Origin: JALYOC01 sp036675345
GTDB lineage: Bacteria > Myxococcota > Myxococcia > Myxococcales > Myxococcaceae
DNA length: 64,000 nucleotides
Assembly (NCBI GenBank): GCA_036675345.1
Contig: JAKFFE010000021.1
Location: 186,001 to 250,000, forward strand
Direction: 5' to 3'
Part shown: piece after piece, positions 34,328 to 43,724 of the stretch
How the letters are laid out: the number at the start of each line of letters is the position of its first letter
Position numbering within the stretch: the first letter of the stretch is position 1
Notes under the pieces: model-generated
Seen by the model: the letters and a program-made list of their open reading frames with translations, nothing else
Told to the model about the DNA's origin: nothing
The model's database searches: none
Program-made: the position numbers and the translations under genes

Positions 34328-36970
34328 GTGTGGGCCTTGCTGTCCAACGTCGGCATGGGAGCCTCCTTGTCCAGGTTGTCGCTGTCCTCCAACCCGCCGC
34401 CGTTGATCGTCCCCGCTGCCTCGGCGCGGGGGTTGGGACCCGAGATCCTGGGAGGGAAGGGCGCCCAGCTGGCGATCCTGGGAGAGCTGGGGGCCCGGGT
34501 GCCCGACTGGTTCGCGCTCTCCACCGAGGGCTGCGCCCCGGCGCTGAGCGGTGAGGGGCTGTCCGCCCGGGTGGAGTCCGAGCTGCTGGCGGCCTACGAC
34601 CGGCTGGCCCCGGAGGGCGCGAAGGTGGCGGTGCGCTCCTCGGCGGACGTGGAGGACTCCGCGGGGGCGTCGTTTGCCGGGCAGCTGGAGTCCTACCTGT
34701 TCGTCTCCCGGGAGCAGCTTTTGGCGCGGGTGCGCGACTGCATCGCCTCCGCGGTCTCGCAGCGGGCGCTCAAGTACCGCCAGCTGCAGCGGATCACCGC
34801 CCCGGTTCGGGTGGCGGTGGTGGTGCAGCGGATGATCGATCCGGTGGCCTCCGGGGTGGTGTTCACCGCCAACCCCACCAGCGGCAGCCGGGAGGAGGCG
34901 GTGGTCTCCGCCGCCTGGGGCGTGGGCGAGGGCGTGGTGCTGGGCACCGCCGATTGCGACACCTGGTACGTGGATCTGGCCACCGGCGCGGTGCTGCGCC
35001 GCCAGATGACCCACAAGCGGCTGCAGATCCAGTCCGACGCCCAGGGAGGCACCCGCTCGGTGGCGGTCCCCGCCCACCGGGCCCTGGTCCCGGCGCTGGA
35101 GGACGCGCAGGTATCGGCGTTGGTCTCGCTGGCCCGGCGGATCGCCGAGGCCCGCGGGGCGCCGCAGGATCTGGAGTGGGCGCTGGCGGACGACGGGCAG
35201 CTGTCTTTGCTGCAGACCCGGCCGATCACCACCCTGGGGGCGCCGCCGTCTGCGGGCACCGAGCTGATCTTCGACAACGCCAATGTGGTGGAGAGCTACC
35301 CGGGGGTGACCTCGCCGTTGACCTTCTCCTTCATCCAGGACGCGTATGCGCGGACCTTCCGCTCGGCGGCGCGGCGCTTCGGGATTCCCCCCGCGCTGAT
35401 CGCCGCCAACGACGCGCTGTTCGAGAACCTGGTCGCCTCGCTGGAGGGCCGCGTCTACTACAACCTCCTCAACTGGTACCGGCTGTACCAGCTGGTGCCC
35501 GGCTTCGAGGGTCGGCTGGAGGCCTGGGAGAAGGCGCTGGGGCTGGAGCACCGGGAGGTGGCGCGCGGGGGCGGGGGCCTGCGCGCCCTGCCTGCCCGGC
35601 TGAAGGTGGTCCGGCGGATCCTGGGTCAGCTGTTCACCTTGCGCCGGGACGCGGCGCAGTTCTCCCGCACCCTGAACGCGGAGTTCGCCCGGCAGGCGAA
35701 GGTCCCGCTGGAGTCGCTGGACGCGCACGCCCTGCTGGGGTCGCTGGAGGACCTGGGCGCGGCGATCTACGAGCCGTTCGGACTGACCCTGGTCAACGAC
35801 TTCTACGCCCAGCAGGCCTACGAAGGGGTGGGCAAGCTGATCGAACGCTGGGGGCTGGGCGAGGTGTCCGACACCCGGAACGCGCTGTTCTGCGGACAGG
35901 GGACCTTGGAGAGCATCGCGCCGGCGCGGTCGGTGGTCCGGATCAGCGAGCGGCTGGGAGAGAATCCCGAGGCCCGCAGCCTCTTCCTCTCCGACCAGAC
36001 CGAAGCGCAGCTGTGGGCGGCGGTGCAGCAGGAGCCCCGCTGGGAGTTCCTCCGCGCCCTGTTCGAGGCGCACCTGGAGGCGTTCGGCGACCGGACCCTG
36101 CATGAGCTGAAGCTGGAGACGGCGTCCTTGCGGGAGGACCCGGCGCTGCTGGTGGCCTCGGTGCGCAACTGTCTGCGGGGCGGCAAGCGGCTCTCCGGGC
36201 TGGACGATCACGAGAAGCAGAGCCGCGAAGAGGGAGAGCGGAGGATCGCCGCTGCCTTGAAGGGGCACCCGCTGCGCTCGGCGATCTTCCACCGGGTGCT
36301 GGAGCTGGCCCGGCGCGGGGTGGCGAACCGGGAGAGCATGCGCCTGTCCCGGACCCGGGCCTACGGGATCGCCAAGCGGATCTACCGGGCGCTGGGACAG
36401 CGGCTGGTGGAGGCGGGGCTGCTCTCCTCGGTGGAGGAGGTCTTCTTCCTCACCACCCAGGAGGTGGCCGGCGCGGTGCGTGGACATGGCGCCACCTCCG
36501 ATCTGAAGGCGCTGGTGGCGCTGCAGCGCAGCGAGGCCCAGGCGCAGGAGACCCGCCGGCTCCCCGGGCGGATCGTCACCCGGGGCGTGGTGGCCGGGGC
36601 CCGGCTGGCGGAGGAGGCGCCGCTGCTGCCGCGGATCGGCGCCCGGACCCTGCAGGGCACCGGCTGCAGCCGGGGGATCGTCCGCGCTCCGGCCAAGGTG
36701 GTGCTGGAGCCCAGGTCCGATCTCCGGGTGGACGGCGAGATCCTGATCGCGCCGATGACCGACCCGGGCTGGGTGCTGCTGATGGTCTCCGCCGCCGGGA
36801 TCGTCTCCGAGCGCGGGAGCCTGCTCTCGCACACCGCGATCGTCGGCCGCGAGCTGGGGATCCCCACCGTGGTGGGCGTCCCCGACGCCACCCGGCTGAT
36901 CGCCTCTGGAGACCCGGTCCAGCTGGACGGGGCCGCCGGCACGGTCACCGTCCTGGAGGCGTCCAAGTGA
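34328..36970 (+). CDS. RPH-like ATP-dependent dikinase (PEP-synthase N and His domains), copy 1
   Basis: An 880-residue enzyme. The N-terminal ATP-binding domain (about residues 30-305) has GGKGAQLAILGELGARVP, RSSADVEDSAGASFAGQLES, SGVVFTANP and LQTRPITT. The C-terminal swivelling domain (about residues 775-880) has the phosphocarrier H835 in GSLLSHTAIV. The PEP/pyruvate TIM-barrel of true PEP synthase is missing; a unique helical domain of about 450 residues lies between, the architecture of rifampin phosphotransferase (ATP + acceptor to AMP, phosphate and phospho-acceptor). The acceptor is unknown. A GTG start 10 bases after GGGAGG is assumed; ATG at 34355 is possible. First of five genes joined by 4-base overlaps. 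Confidence 0.85.
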   Translation: MWALLSNVGMGASLSRLSLSSNPPPLIVPAASARGLGPEILGGKGAQLAILGELGARVPDWFALSTEGCAPALSGEGLSARVESELLAAYDRLAPEGAKVAVRSSADVEDSAGASFAGQLESYLFVSREQLLARVRDCIASAVSQRALKYRQLQRITAPVRVAVVVQRMIDPVASGVVFTANPTSGSREEAVVSAAWGVGEGVVLGTADCDTWYVDLATGAVLRRQMTHKRLQIQSDAQGGTRSVAVPAHRALVPALEDAQVSALVSLARRIAEARGAPQDLEWALADDGQLSLLQTRPITTLGAPPSAGTELIFDNANVVESYPGVTSPLTFSFIQDAYARTFRSAARRFGIPPALIAANDALFENLVASLEGRVYYNLLNWYRLYQLVPGFEGRLEAWEKALGLEHREVARGGGGLRALPARLKVVRRILGQLFTLRRDAAQFSRTLNAEFARQAKVPLESLDAHALLGSLEDLGAAIYEPFGLTLVNDFYAQQAYEGVGKLIERWGLGEVSDTRNALFCGQGTLESIAPARSVVRISERLGENPEARSLFLSDQTEAQLWAAVQQEPRWEFLRALFEAHLEAFGDRTLHELKLETASLREDPALLVASVRNCLRGGKRLSGLDDHEKQSREEGERRIAAALKGHPLRSAIFHRVLELARRGVANRESMRLSRTRAYGIAKRIYRALGQRLVEAGLLSSVEEVFFLTTQEVAGAVRGHGATSDLKALVALQRSEAQAQETRRLPGRIVTRGVVAGARLAEEAPLLPRIGARTLQGTGCSRGIVRAPAKVVLEPRSDLRVDGEILIAPMTDPGWVLLMVSAAGIVSERGSLLSHTAIVGRELGIPTVVGVPDATRLIASGDPVQLDGAAGTVTVLEASK

Positions 36971-39339
36971 GTGTCCGTGGGTTCGTGGAGGCGGCGTTCT
37001 CCCGCCGCCGCTGGGTGCTGGCGGGGCTGATCGCCCTGACCGGCCTTCTGGGCTACCAGGCCACCAAGGTCCGGCCGGACTACTCGGTGGAGCTGCTGTT
37101 CCCGGTGTGGGATCCGGCGAGGCAGACCTGGGATCGGTTCAAGGCCGCCTTCCCCCACGAGGACACCCGGGCGGTGGTGATCGCCGCCGCCCCGGACATC
37201 CTCACCCGCGAGGGGGTCCGCCGCCTGGCCACCCTGGAGGCGGAGCTGGGCCGGGTGCCAGACGTGGAGGAGGTGCTGGGGCCGACCACCGTCCGCACCC
37301 TGACGCTGGCCGGTGATCAGGTGGTGCTGGAGAGGCTGCTGCCCGGACCGGAGGTGGACGACCGCCGGCTGGACCACGCCCGGACCCTGCTCACCACCGA
37401 TCCCCTGTTCGCCTGGAACGTGGCCACCCCGGACGCCTCGGCGGTGTCGATCATCCTGCGGCTGGAGCCGAACGTGGCCGGCACCGACGAGGGCCGGCAG
37501 CGGCTGACCCGTCAGCTGCGGGAGGTGCTGGAGCGCCACGCCCACCCGGGGCAGCAGCTGGTGCTCTCCGGGGTGCCGCCGATCCGCGCCACCTTCGCGG
37601 CGATGATCCTCCAGGACATCAACACCCTGATCCCGCTGGCGCTGCTGGGGGTGATGGTGCTGCTGTGGTTCGTGTTCCGCAGCGTGGGCGCGGTGCTGGC
37701 CACCCTGGGCACGATCCTGATCTCCCTGGTGTGGACCTACGGGGTGCTGGGCCTTTTGGGCTATCCGCTCTCGATGATGATCAGCATCCTGCCGGTGCTG
37801 GCGATCATCATCTGCGTCTCCGACTCGGTGCACGTGGTCACCCACTTCCTGGCGGCGCGCCGCGCGGGGACCGACCCGCACCGGTCGGCGGTGGACGCCC
37901 TGGTGGAGACGGCGCTGCCTTGCCTGATGACCGAGGTGGTGATCGCCTGTGGGTTCCTCTCGCTGCTGGCGATCAACATCCAGGCGATCTTCCAGTTCGG
38001 AGTGGCTTCGGCGATCTCGATGCTGCTGGTGTGGCTGGCCAACGTCACCGTGCTGCCGCTGGCCTTGTCCCTGACCCGCAAGGTGGGAAAGGCCCAGCCC
38101 TCTGGAGCGGTGCGCGGTTTCGACCGCTTCGCCGGCTGGGTGGGCCGGCAGATCACCACCCACCCGGGCCGGATCGTGGGCGTGGCGGTGGGCGTGCTGG
38201 GCGCCGCGGCGCTGGCCGGCACCGGGATCAGCCGCACCTCGTACATCTTCGACGATCTGCGGCCGGCCTCTCCGGAGGCCCGGGACATCCAGCTGGCGGA
38301 GCGCGTGCACGGGGGAATCGCGCCCATCTCGCTGTTCATTGAACCCACCTCCCCCGCGGCGGACGCGGCGCTGGATCCGGAGCTGGTGCGGCTGGCGGAC
38401 CGGGGCGCGCAGATGCTGCGGAGCATCCCGGAGATCTCCCAGGCCAACTCGCTGGCGGACTACCTGCGCCACGCGGCCACGGCGGTGGGCGGCTCCGACC
38501 CGCTGGATCCGGAGGCCGACCACCCGGCCACCCAGGCCTCGCTGGTGCGGGCGCTGGACCGGGTGACCGATCCGGCGCTGCTGCAGGATGTGCTCTCCCG
38601 GGATCGCCGCGCGCTGGCGGTGCCCAGCCGGGTGCTGGACTGCGGCAGCGAGTGCATCGAGCGGATCTACGCCCGGGTGGACGGGTGGATCGCCCAGGAG
38701 GAGGCGGCGATGGCGGCCTCGGGCACGGTCAAGGCCCGGCTGCACGCCACCGGGCAGTCGCGGATCTTCAAGGACGTCAACGACATCCTGATGCGGGGCC
38801 TGGTGGGCAGCTTCTCGGCGTCGATCCTGATCTCGTTGCTGGCCAGCGCGCTGATGCTGCGCTCCTGGCGGCTGGGGCTGCTGGCGCTGATCCCCAACGT
38901 CACCCCCATCGTGTTGGTGCTGGGGCTGATGGCGATCACCGGGATCGCGCTCAAGCCGGTGACGGTGGTGCTGTTCTCGATCACCCTGGTGATCGCCGAG
39001 GACGACACCCTGCAGCTGCTGGCCCGGCTGCGGAAGCACTACGCGCTGGCGCTGAAGACCCCGCAGCCGGGCGTGGATCCGCACGTCACCGCCGCCCTGT
39101 CCTGCATGCGGGAGGTGGCGCTGCCGATCCTCACCACCTCGGTGGCGGTCTCCGGCGGCTTCCTCTTGCTGTTGTTCTCCAGCTTCCTCAGCCCCGCCCA
39201 CCTGGGGATGCTGATCGGCAGCACCCTGCTGGCGGCGGTGCTGGCGGACCTGTTCCTCACCCCGTTGCTGGTGATCTGGTTCAAGCCCTTTGCCCGGGAG
39301 CGGGCGGCTTCGGAGCTGGAGTTGGAGGCTGCCCAGTGA
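36967..39339 (+). CDS. RND-superfamily exporter, HAE3/MMPL type
   Basis: A 790-residue membrane protein with two MMPL-like halves, each with one helix, a large periplasmic loop and a bundle of helices. The first loop starts YSVELLFPVWDPARQTWDRF, and the SDSVHVVTHFLAARR and AEDDTLQLLARLRKHY segments are the family's conserved helix-4 regions. HAE3 members include the hopanoid transporter HpnN and other lipid exporters. It lies between two dikinase genes; start GTG overlaps the previous stop (GTGA). This context points to export of a hydrophobic product made by the operon. Confidence 0.92.
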   Translation: MSVRGFVEAAFSRRRWVLAGLIALTGLLGYQATKVRPDYSVELLFPVWDPARQTWDRFKAAFPHEDTRAVVIAAAPDILTREGVRRLATLEAELGRVPDVEEVLGPTTVRTLTLAGDQVVLERLLPGPEVDDRRLDHARTLLTTDPLFAWNVATPDASAVSIILRLEPNVAGTDEGRQRLTRQLREVLERHAHPGQQLVLSGVPPIRATFAAMILQDINTLIPLALLGVMVLLWFVFRSVGAVLATLGTILISLVWTYGVLGLLGYPLSMMISILPVLAIIICVSDSVHVVTHFLAARRAGTDPHRSAVDALVETALPCLMTEVVIACGFLSLLAINIQAIFQFGVASAISMLLVWLANVTVLPLALSLTRKVGKAQPSGAVRGFDRFAGWVGRQITTHPGRIVGVAVGVLGAAALAGTGISRTSYIFDDLRPASPEARDIQLAERVHGGIAPISLFIEPTSPAADAALDPELVRLADRGAQMLRSIPEISQANSLADYLRHAATAVGGSDPLDPEADHPATQASLVRALDRVTDPALLQDVLSRDRRALAVPSRVLDCGSECIERIYARVDGWIAQEEAAMAASGTVKARLHATGQSRIFKDVNDILMRGLVGSFSASILISLLASALMLRSWRLGLLALIPNVTPIVLVLGLMAITGIALKPVTVVLFSITLVIAEDDTLQLLARLRKHYALALKTPQPGVDPHVTAALSCMREVALPILTTSVAVSGGFLLLLFSSFLSPAHLGMLIGSTLLAAVLADLFLTPLLVIWFKPFARERAASELELEAAQ

Positions 39340-41978
39340 GACTGCTCGATCCGGACCCGGTGCTCACCCCCCTCGCTGCCCGCGGTCCCCTGGTGCTGAC
39401 CCTGGCCGATCCGCGCGCCAGCCTCTCCCTGGTGGGAGGGAAGGCCTTCGGGCTGGCCGGGCTGGCCCAGGCGGGCTTCCCGGTCCCTCCGGCGGCGGTG
39501 GTCACCACCGCGGCCTTCGAGGCCTTCATCCAGGAGGCGATGCTGACCGCGGAGCTGCAGCTGTTGACCGACGTGCTGCGGCCCACCAGCGCCCTTCCCA
39601 GCGAGTCGATCCTGGCCACCGCGCGGGCGCGGATCCGGGCCGCGGCCTTCCCGGCCAGCCTGCGGGCAGAGCTGGTGGCGCGGGTGGGCGGACAGCTGGA
39701 CGCCCGGCTGCCTTTGGCGGTCCGCTCCAGCGCCACCGCCGAGGATCTGGGGGAGGCCAGCTTCGCCGGGCTCTACGAGACCCAGCTCAATGTCCGCGGC
39801 CACGAGGCGGTGGAGCGGGCGATCAAGAAGTCCTGGGCGTCGATGTGGAGCCTGCGGGTGATCGACTATCTGCGGCGGCAGGGCCACCTCCAGGTGCCGG
39901 CGATGGCGGTGTTGCTGCAGCGGTTGGTGGAGGCGGAGATCTCCGGGGTGGTGTTCACCGCCAACCCCACCACCGGGCTGGACGACGAGGCGGTGGTGGA
40001 GGCGGTGTTCGGGCTGGGCGAACCGCTGGTGTCCGGGCGATCCGCGCCGGACCGCTACGTGGCGGACCTGTGGACCGGGAAGCTGAGAACGGCGCAGCTG
40101 GGGCTCAAGACGATCAAGGCGGTGGCGGCCGGAGACGGCGGGATCCGCGAGGAGACGGTGGGCATCCCCCAGGCCCGCGCCCGCACCCTGGATGAGCCCA
40201 CCCTGGCCCGGGTGGTGGCCCTGGCCGCCGACGTCCAGGAGCACGCCGGCCGGCCGATGGATCTGGAGTTCGCGCTGGAGCGGGAGATCCTGCTGCTGCT
40301 GCAGGCGCGGCCGATCACCCAGATCCACTTCGCCCCCGCCCTGGGGGAGTGGACCAACGCCAACTTCCGCGAGGGCGGGGTGGCGGCCAGCGAGTGCACC
40401 CGGCTGATGTCCTCGCTCTACGAGCGCGCCTTCAACGTCTCGATGCAGCGATACCTCTCCGGGCTGGGGCTGATCCCCCGCCAGGCCCGGCACCCCTGGC
40501 TGCGGACGTTCTTTGGCCGGCCCTACTGGAACTTCGGCGCGGTCAAGGGCGCGATCGGCGGCACCCCCGGGTTCGTGGAGCGGAACTTCGATCTGGATCT
40601 GGGGATCCCGGTCACCTACCCCGGGGAGGGGAGGACCACCCCGATGGGAGCGGGTCCGGTGCTGCGTTCGCTGCCCACGGTGGTGGCGCTGGACCGGGGC
40701 TACGGCCGGAACCTGGAGGCGGCCCGGGCGTTCGTGGCCGCCTTCCCCTCCCGGCGGGCCGCGCTGGAGCTGGCGCCGTCGGCCCTGGCCCAGCTGTCCG
40801 ATCAGGCCCTGGCGCAGGGCTTCCGCCAGCTGGTGGACGGGCTGCATCAGTCCACCGAGACCCTGTACTTCACCACCGTCTACAACCTCTCCAACGCCAA
40901 GCTGGAGCTGAGCCTGTCGCTGGCCGCGGCCGGCCGCGCCGGGGAGAACCCGGTCAGCTACCCGCGGCTGATGGGCGGGCTGAAGGACGTCTCCCACCTG
41001 CGGCCGCTGCGGGCGCTGCACCGGCTGGCGGCGCTGCTGCACGAGGAGGAGCGCGAGGCGACCGAGGCGGAGGTGCGGCAGTTCGCCGCCCGCTGGCCGC
41101 ACAAGGGGCACCGGGAGCTGGATTTGCGGGTGCCGCGCTGGAGCGAGGAGCCGGGACAGATCCGGGGACTGATCGACGCGGCGGTGGCGGTGCACGGGCG
41201 CAACCCGGATCCGGACCTGCTGGCCGAAAAGCAGCACCGCGAGTACCTGGCGGAGCGGGCCCGTACCGAGCAGTCGCTGGGCCGCGCCGGCCGCTGGCTG
41301 TTCCGCCGTCGGCTGGACCGGGTGCGGGCGCTGTCCTGGTGGCGGGAGGAGCTGCGGGACTGCTCCACCTACGTGTACCTGCTGGTGCGGCGCTGGACCC
41401 TGGAGGCGGGGTGCCGGCTGGCGGCGCGCGGGGTGCTGTCCGAGGCGACCGACGGCTTCAATCTCTCCGCCGAGGAGCTATTCGCGGCGCTGGAGGGCCA
41501 GGCCGGGGTGGAGCCGCTGCGCGCGGCGGCGGCGCGGCAGCGGCGGATCCTGCGCGGGTTCCGCAACTTCGTCGCGCCCCATGAGGTCGGCGCCCGCTAC
41601 GGGTACCGCTGGACCGCCCAGCCGGTGGGCCCGCCCCCGCGCAGCCGCGCCGGCAGCGTGGCCTTCACCGGGACCGCGTCCTCTCCGGGGGTGGTGGAGG
41701 GACTGGCCCGGGTGATCCAGTCGATGGAGGAGGCGCACTCGCTGCAACCCGGAGAGATCCTGGTGGCGCGGTTCACCGATCCGGGCTGGACCCCGGCGCT
41801 GGCTCGCTGCGCGGGAGTGGTCACCGAGTCCGGTGGGCTGCTCTCGCACGCGGCGGTGATCTCCCGCGAGTACGGGATCCCGGCGGTGCTGGCGGTGGAG
41901 GGGGTGACCACCCGCATCCGCACCGGCCAGCACGTGCGGGTGGACGGGGATCTGGGGCGGATCGAGGTCTCCGGATGA
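39336..41978 (+). CDS. RPH-like ATP-dependent dikinase, copy 2
   Basis: An 880-residue paralogue of the first dikinase with the same domain order. The ATP-binding domain shows LSLVGGKAFGLAGLAQAGFP (about 30-49), RSSATAEDLGEASFAGLYET, SGVVFTANPTTGLDDEAVVE and LQARPITQI. The phosphocarrier His is H838 in GGLLSHAAVISREYGIP. The central ~450-residue domain differs strongly from copy 1 (starting EWTNANFREGGVAASE), suggesting a different acceptor or step. No TIM barrel is present. Starts at GTG with GGAGG eight bases upstream, overlapping the exporter stop. Confidence 0.87.
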   Translation: MRLLDPDPVLTPLAARGPLVLTLADPRASLSLVGGKAFGLAGLAQAGFPVPPAAVVTTAAFEAFIQEAMLTAELQLLTDVLRPTSALPSESILATARARIRAAAFPASLRAELVARVGGQLDARLPLAVRSSATAEDLGEASFAGLYETQLNVRGHEAVERAIKKSWASMWSLRVIDYLRRQGHLQVPAMAVLLQRLVEAEISGVVFTANPTTGLDDEAVVEAVFGLGEPLVSGRSAPDRYVADLWTGKLRTAQLGLKTIKAVAAGDGGIREETVGIPQARARTLDEPTLARVVALAADVQEHAGRPMDLEFALEREILLLLQARPITQIHFAPALGEWTNANFREGGVAASECTRLMSSLYERAFNVSMQRYLSGLGLIPRQARHPWLRTFFGRPYWNFGAVKGAIGGTPGFVERNFDLDLGIPVTYPGEGRTTPMGAGPVLRSLPTVVALDRGYGRNLEAARAFVAAFPSRRAALELAPSALAQLSDQALAQGFRQLVDGLHQSTETLYFTTVYNLSNAKLELSLSLAAAGRAGENPVSYPRLMGGLKDVSHLRPLRALHRLAALLHEEEREATEAEVRQFAARWPHKGHRELDLRVPRWSEEPGQIRGLIDAAVAVHGRNPDPDLLAEKQHREYLAERARTEQSLGRAGRWLFRRRLDRVRALSWWREELRDCSTYVYLLVRRWTLEAGCRLAARGVLSEATDGFNLSAEELFAALEGQAGVEPLRAAAARQRRILRGFRNFVAPHEVGARYGYRWTAQPVGPPPRSRAGSVAFTGTASSPGVVEGLARVIQSMEEAHSLQPGEILVARFTDPGWTPALARCAGVVTESGGLLSHAAVISREYGIPAVLAVEGVTTRIRTGQHVRVDGDLGRIEVSG

Positions 41979-42571
41979 TCGGGCTGATCGGCCAGGCGCT
42001 CTGGCTGTCGGTGCCGATCGTGATCACCGGCGTGCTGCACATGGTGGTGGTGAAGAAGAACCTGCTGGCCGCGCTGGCCCTCCCGCTGGACGGGGGGCGG
42101 ACGGTGGGGGGGCTTCCCCTGTTCGGGCCCAACAAAACCTGGCGGGGGGTGGTGGTGATGGTCGGCGGGGCCGCGGTGCTGGGGGCGCTGCAGGGACTCC
42201 TCGGCGGGGCCTGGGCGCACCACGCCGGGGTGGAGGCGGTGGATCTGGAGGCGGCGGGGCGGGGGTCGCGGGGGGTGGGCTACGCGGGACTCAACGCGCT
42301 GCTGGGGCTGGGGTACGTGCTGGGAGAGCTCCCCAACTCGTTTCTCAAGCGGAGGGTGGGGATCGCGCCTGGGCTGCAGGGACGGGGTGGGCGGGGCCGG
42401 TTCTTCTTCGTGCTCGATCAATCCGACAGCGTGATCGTGGCGCTGGCGCTGGGCGCGGGGGTGTTCGGCTACTCCTGGTGGCTGGTGCTGTGCGGGACGC
42501 TGGTGCTGTCGCTGGTCCACCTGGGGGTCACCGCGGCGCTGCATAAGGCCAGGGTGAAGGAGCACCTGTGA
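41975..42571 (+). CDS. CarS-like membrane cytidylyltransferase (CDP-archaeol synthase family)
   Basis: A 198-residue membrane protein with about five helices. Motifs of the DUF46/CarS family are clear: DGGRTVGGLPLFGPNKTWRG near residue 40, then GELPNSFLKRRVGIAPG near residue 113, and LDQSDSVIVAL near residue 146. Archaeal CarS converts CTP and digeranylgeranylglyceryl phosphate to CDP-archaeol; it is a distant relative of CdsA. Bacterial homologues are of uncertain substrate. Starts at ATG overlapping the dikinase stop (ATGA). It would activate a phosphorylated lipid, a product that the preceding dikinases could provide. Confidence 0.85.
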   Translation: MIGLIGQALWLSVPIVITGVLHMVVVKKNLLAALALPLDGGRTVGGLPLFGPNKTWRGVVVMVGGAAVLGALQGLLGGAWAHHAGVEAVDLEAAGRGSRGVGYAGLNALLGLGYVLGELPNSFLKRRVGIAPGLQGRGGRGRFFFVLDQSDSVIVALALGAGVFGYSWWLVLCGTLVLSLVHLGVTAALHKARVKEHL

Positions 42572-43674
42572 TCAAGATCCACTCCTTCCATGCGGAGCCG
42601 GAGCCGCTGGCCCGGTTCATCGAGACCGCGCGGGCGCTGCGGGGGGACGACCCCCAGTGGGTGCCGGAGTTCAAGGCGGAGGTGGAGGCGGCCTTCTCCC
42701 CCCGCAGCCTGTTCCTGTCCCACGGGGAGCTGCGCGGCTTTTTGGCGGAGGAGGGTGGCCGGCCGGTGGCCCGCTGCGCGGCGATCATCAACCGCCAGCT
42801 GACCGAGGACGGCGCTCCGTTGGGGCAGATCGGCTTCTACGAGTGTCGAGAGGACCCGGAGACCAGCCGGGCGATCCTGGAGACCGCGCAGGCCTGGCTC
42901 CAGGAGCGCGGCGTCCGGCGGGTGGTGGGGCCAATGAACTTCTCCATCTGGCACGACTACCGCTTCATGACCCGGGGCTTTGGGACCGATCCCTTCCTGG
43001 GCGAACCCCGCAACCCGGAGTTCTACCCGGAGCAGTGGACCGCCAGCGGCTTTGCGCCCCGGGCCCGCTACTTCTCCTGGGACCTGACCGAGGAGCACCT
43101 GCGCGGGATGCTGGCCTACGCCCGGCACGCCGCGGACCCGGCGGGGATGGCCGCGGCGGGGCTGCGGCACGCCCCGCTGGAGATGAACCACTTCGACCAG
43201 CAGCTGGAGTCGGTGCACCGGCTGCTGGTGGACGCCTTCCGCGGCAACGCCGCCTTCTCTCCGATCTCCCTGGAGGAGTTCCGCGGGATCTTCGGCGGGG
43301 TCAAGCCGCTGTTGATCCCCCAACTGGTACCCCTGGTGTGGACCGCGCGGCAGGAGGCGGTGGGCTTTGGCTACCTGTTCCCGGACTTCGCGGAGGCGGT
43401 GCGGAAGATGAACGGGGAGACCGGGCTGTTGGCCCGGGCCCGGTTCCTGATGGCCAAGGGCCGCCCGGACCGGCTGATCTTCCACACCGTGGCCATCCGC
43501 GAGGATCACCGCAAGAAGGGGATGGTGGAGACGGTGCTGGCGGACCTGCTCGGGTTCGCCCTCTCCAACGGGTTCACCCGCGGGGTGGGGGCGTTGGCCA
43601 AGGAGGGACCGACGATGTACAGCAAGACCGGCGCCCCCAGCCGCGAGTACACCCTGTTCTCCCGGGCGCTCTGA
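42568..43674 (+). CDS. GNAT-fold acyltransferase-like protein
   Basis: A 368-residue cytoplasmic protein. The N-terminal half resembles a GNAT module (EEGGRPVARCAAIINRQL, then IGFYECREDPETSRAILETAQAWLQERGVRRVVGPMN over two segments), and a second GNAT-like module near the C-terminus includes IFHTVAIREDHRKKGMVETVLADLL with the RxxxKG acetyl-CoA loop pattern. This 370-residue double-module family is widespread and uncharacterised. It starts at GTG overlapping the CarS-like stop and ends the five-gene operon. Likely reaction is N- or O-acylation of an operon intermediate, by analogy only. Confidence 0.78.
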   Translation: MIKIHSFHAEPEPLARFIETARALRGDDPQWVPEFKAEVEAAFSPRSLFLSHGELRGFLAEEGGRPVARCAAIINRQLTEDGAPLGQIGFYECREDPETSRAILETAQAWLQERGVRRVVGPMNFSIWHDYRFMTRGFGTDPFLGEPRNPEFYPEQWTASGFAPRARYFSWDLTEEHLRGMLAYARHAADPAGMAAAGLRHAPLEMNHFDQQLESVHRLLVDAFRGNAAFSPISLEEFRGIFGGVKPLLIPQLVPLVWTARQEAVGFGYLFPDFAEAVRKMNGETGLLARARFLMAKGRPDRLIFHTVAIREDHRKKGMVETVLADLLGFALSNGFTRGVGALAKEGPTMYSKTGAPSREYTLFSRAL

Positions 43675-43703
43675 GCCTCTTTTCGGCCGCCGGACAGGCA
43701 ACT

Positions 43704-43718
43704 CCTCACCGGGTGAGG
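43704..43718. promoter_or_regulatory. Palindrome CCTCACC-G-GGTGAGG before the subtilase gene
   Basis: Seven-base arms (43704-43710 and 43712-43718) are perfectly complementary around one base. The right arm includes the GAGG of the probable Shine-Dalgarno sequence for the short ORF at 43725. It can therefore be a dimeric operator, or in RNA a small stem masking the ribosome site. Confidence 0.4.
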
Positions 43719-43724
43719 ACGACA

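Noticed and set aside
34181..36832. Long in-frame extension upstream of the UbiA gene on the minus strand
   Set aside because: It is antisense to the dikinase ATP-binding domain; the UbiA protein has its own ATG and AGGAG at 34180.
36382..39201. Open frame of about 939 codons antisense to the exporter
   Set aside because: His/Gln/Arg-rich translation with no recognisable fold; shadow of a real membrane protein.
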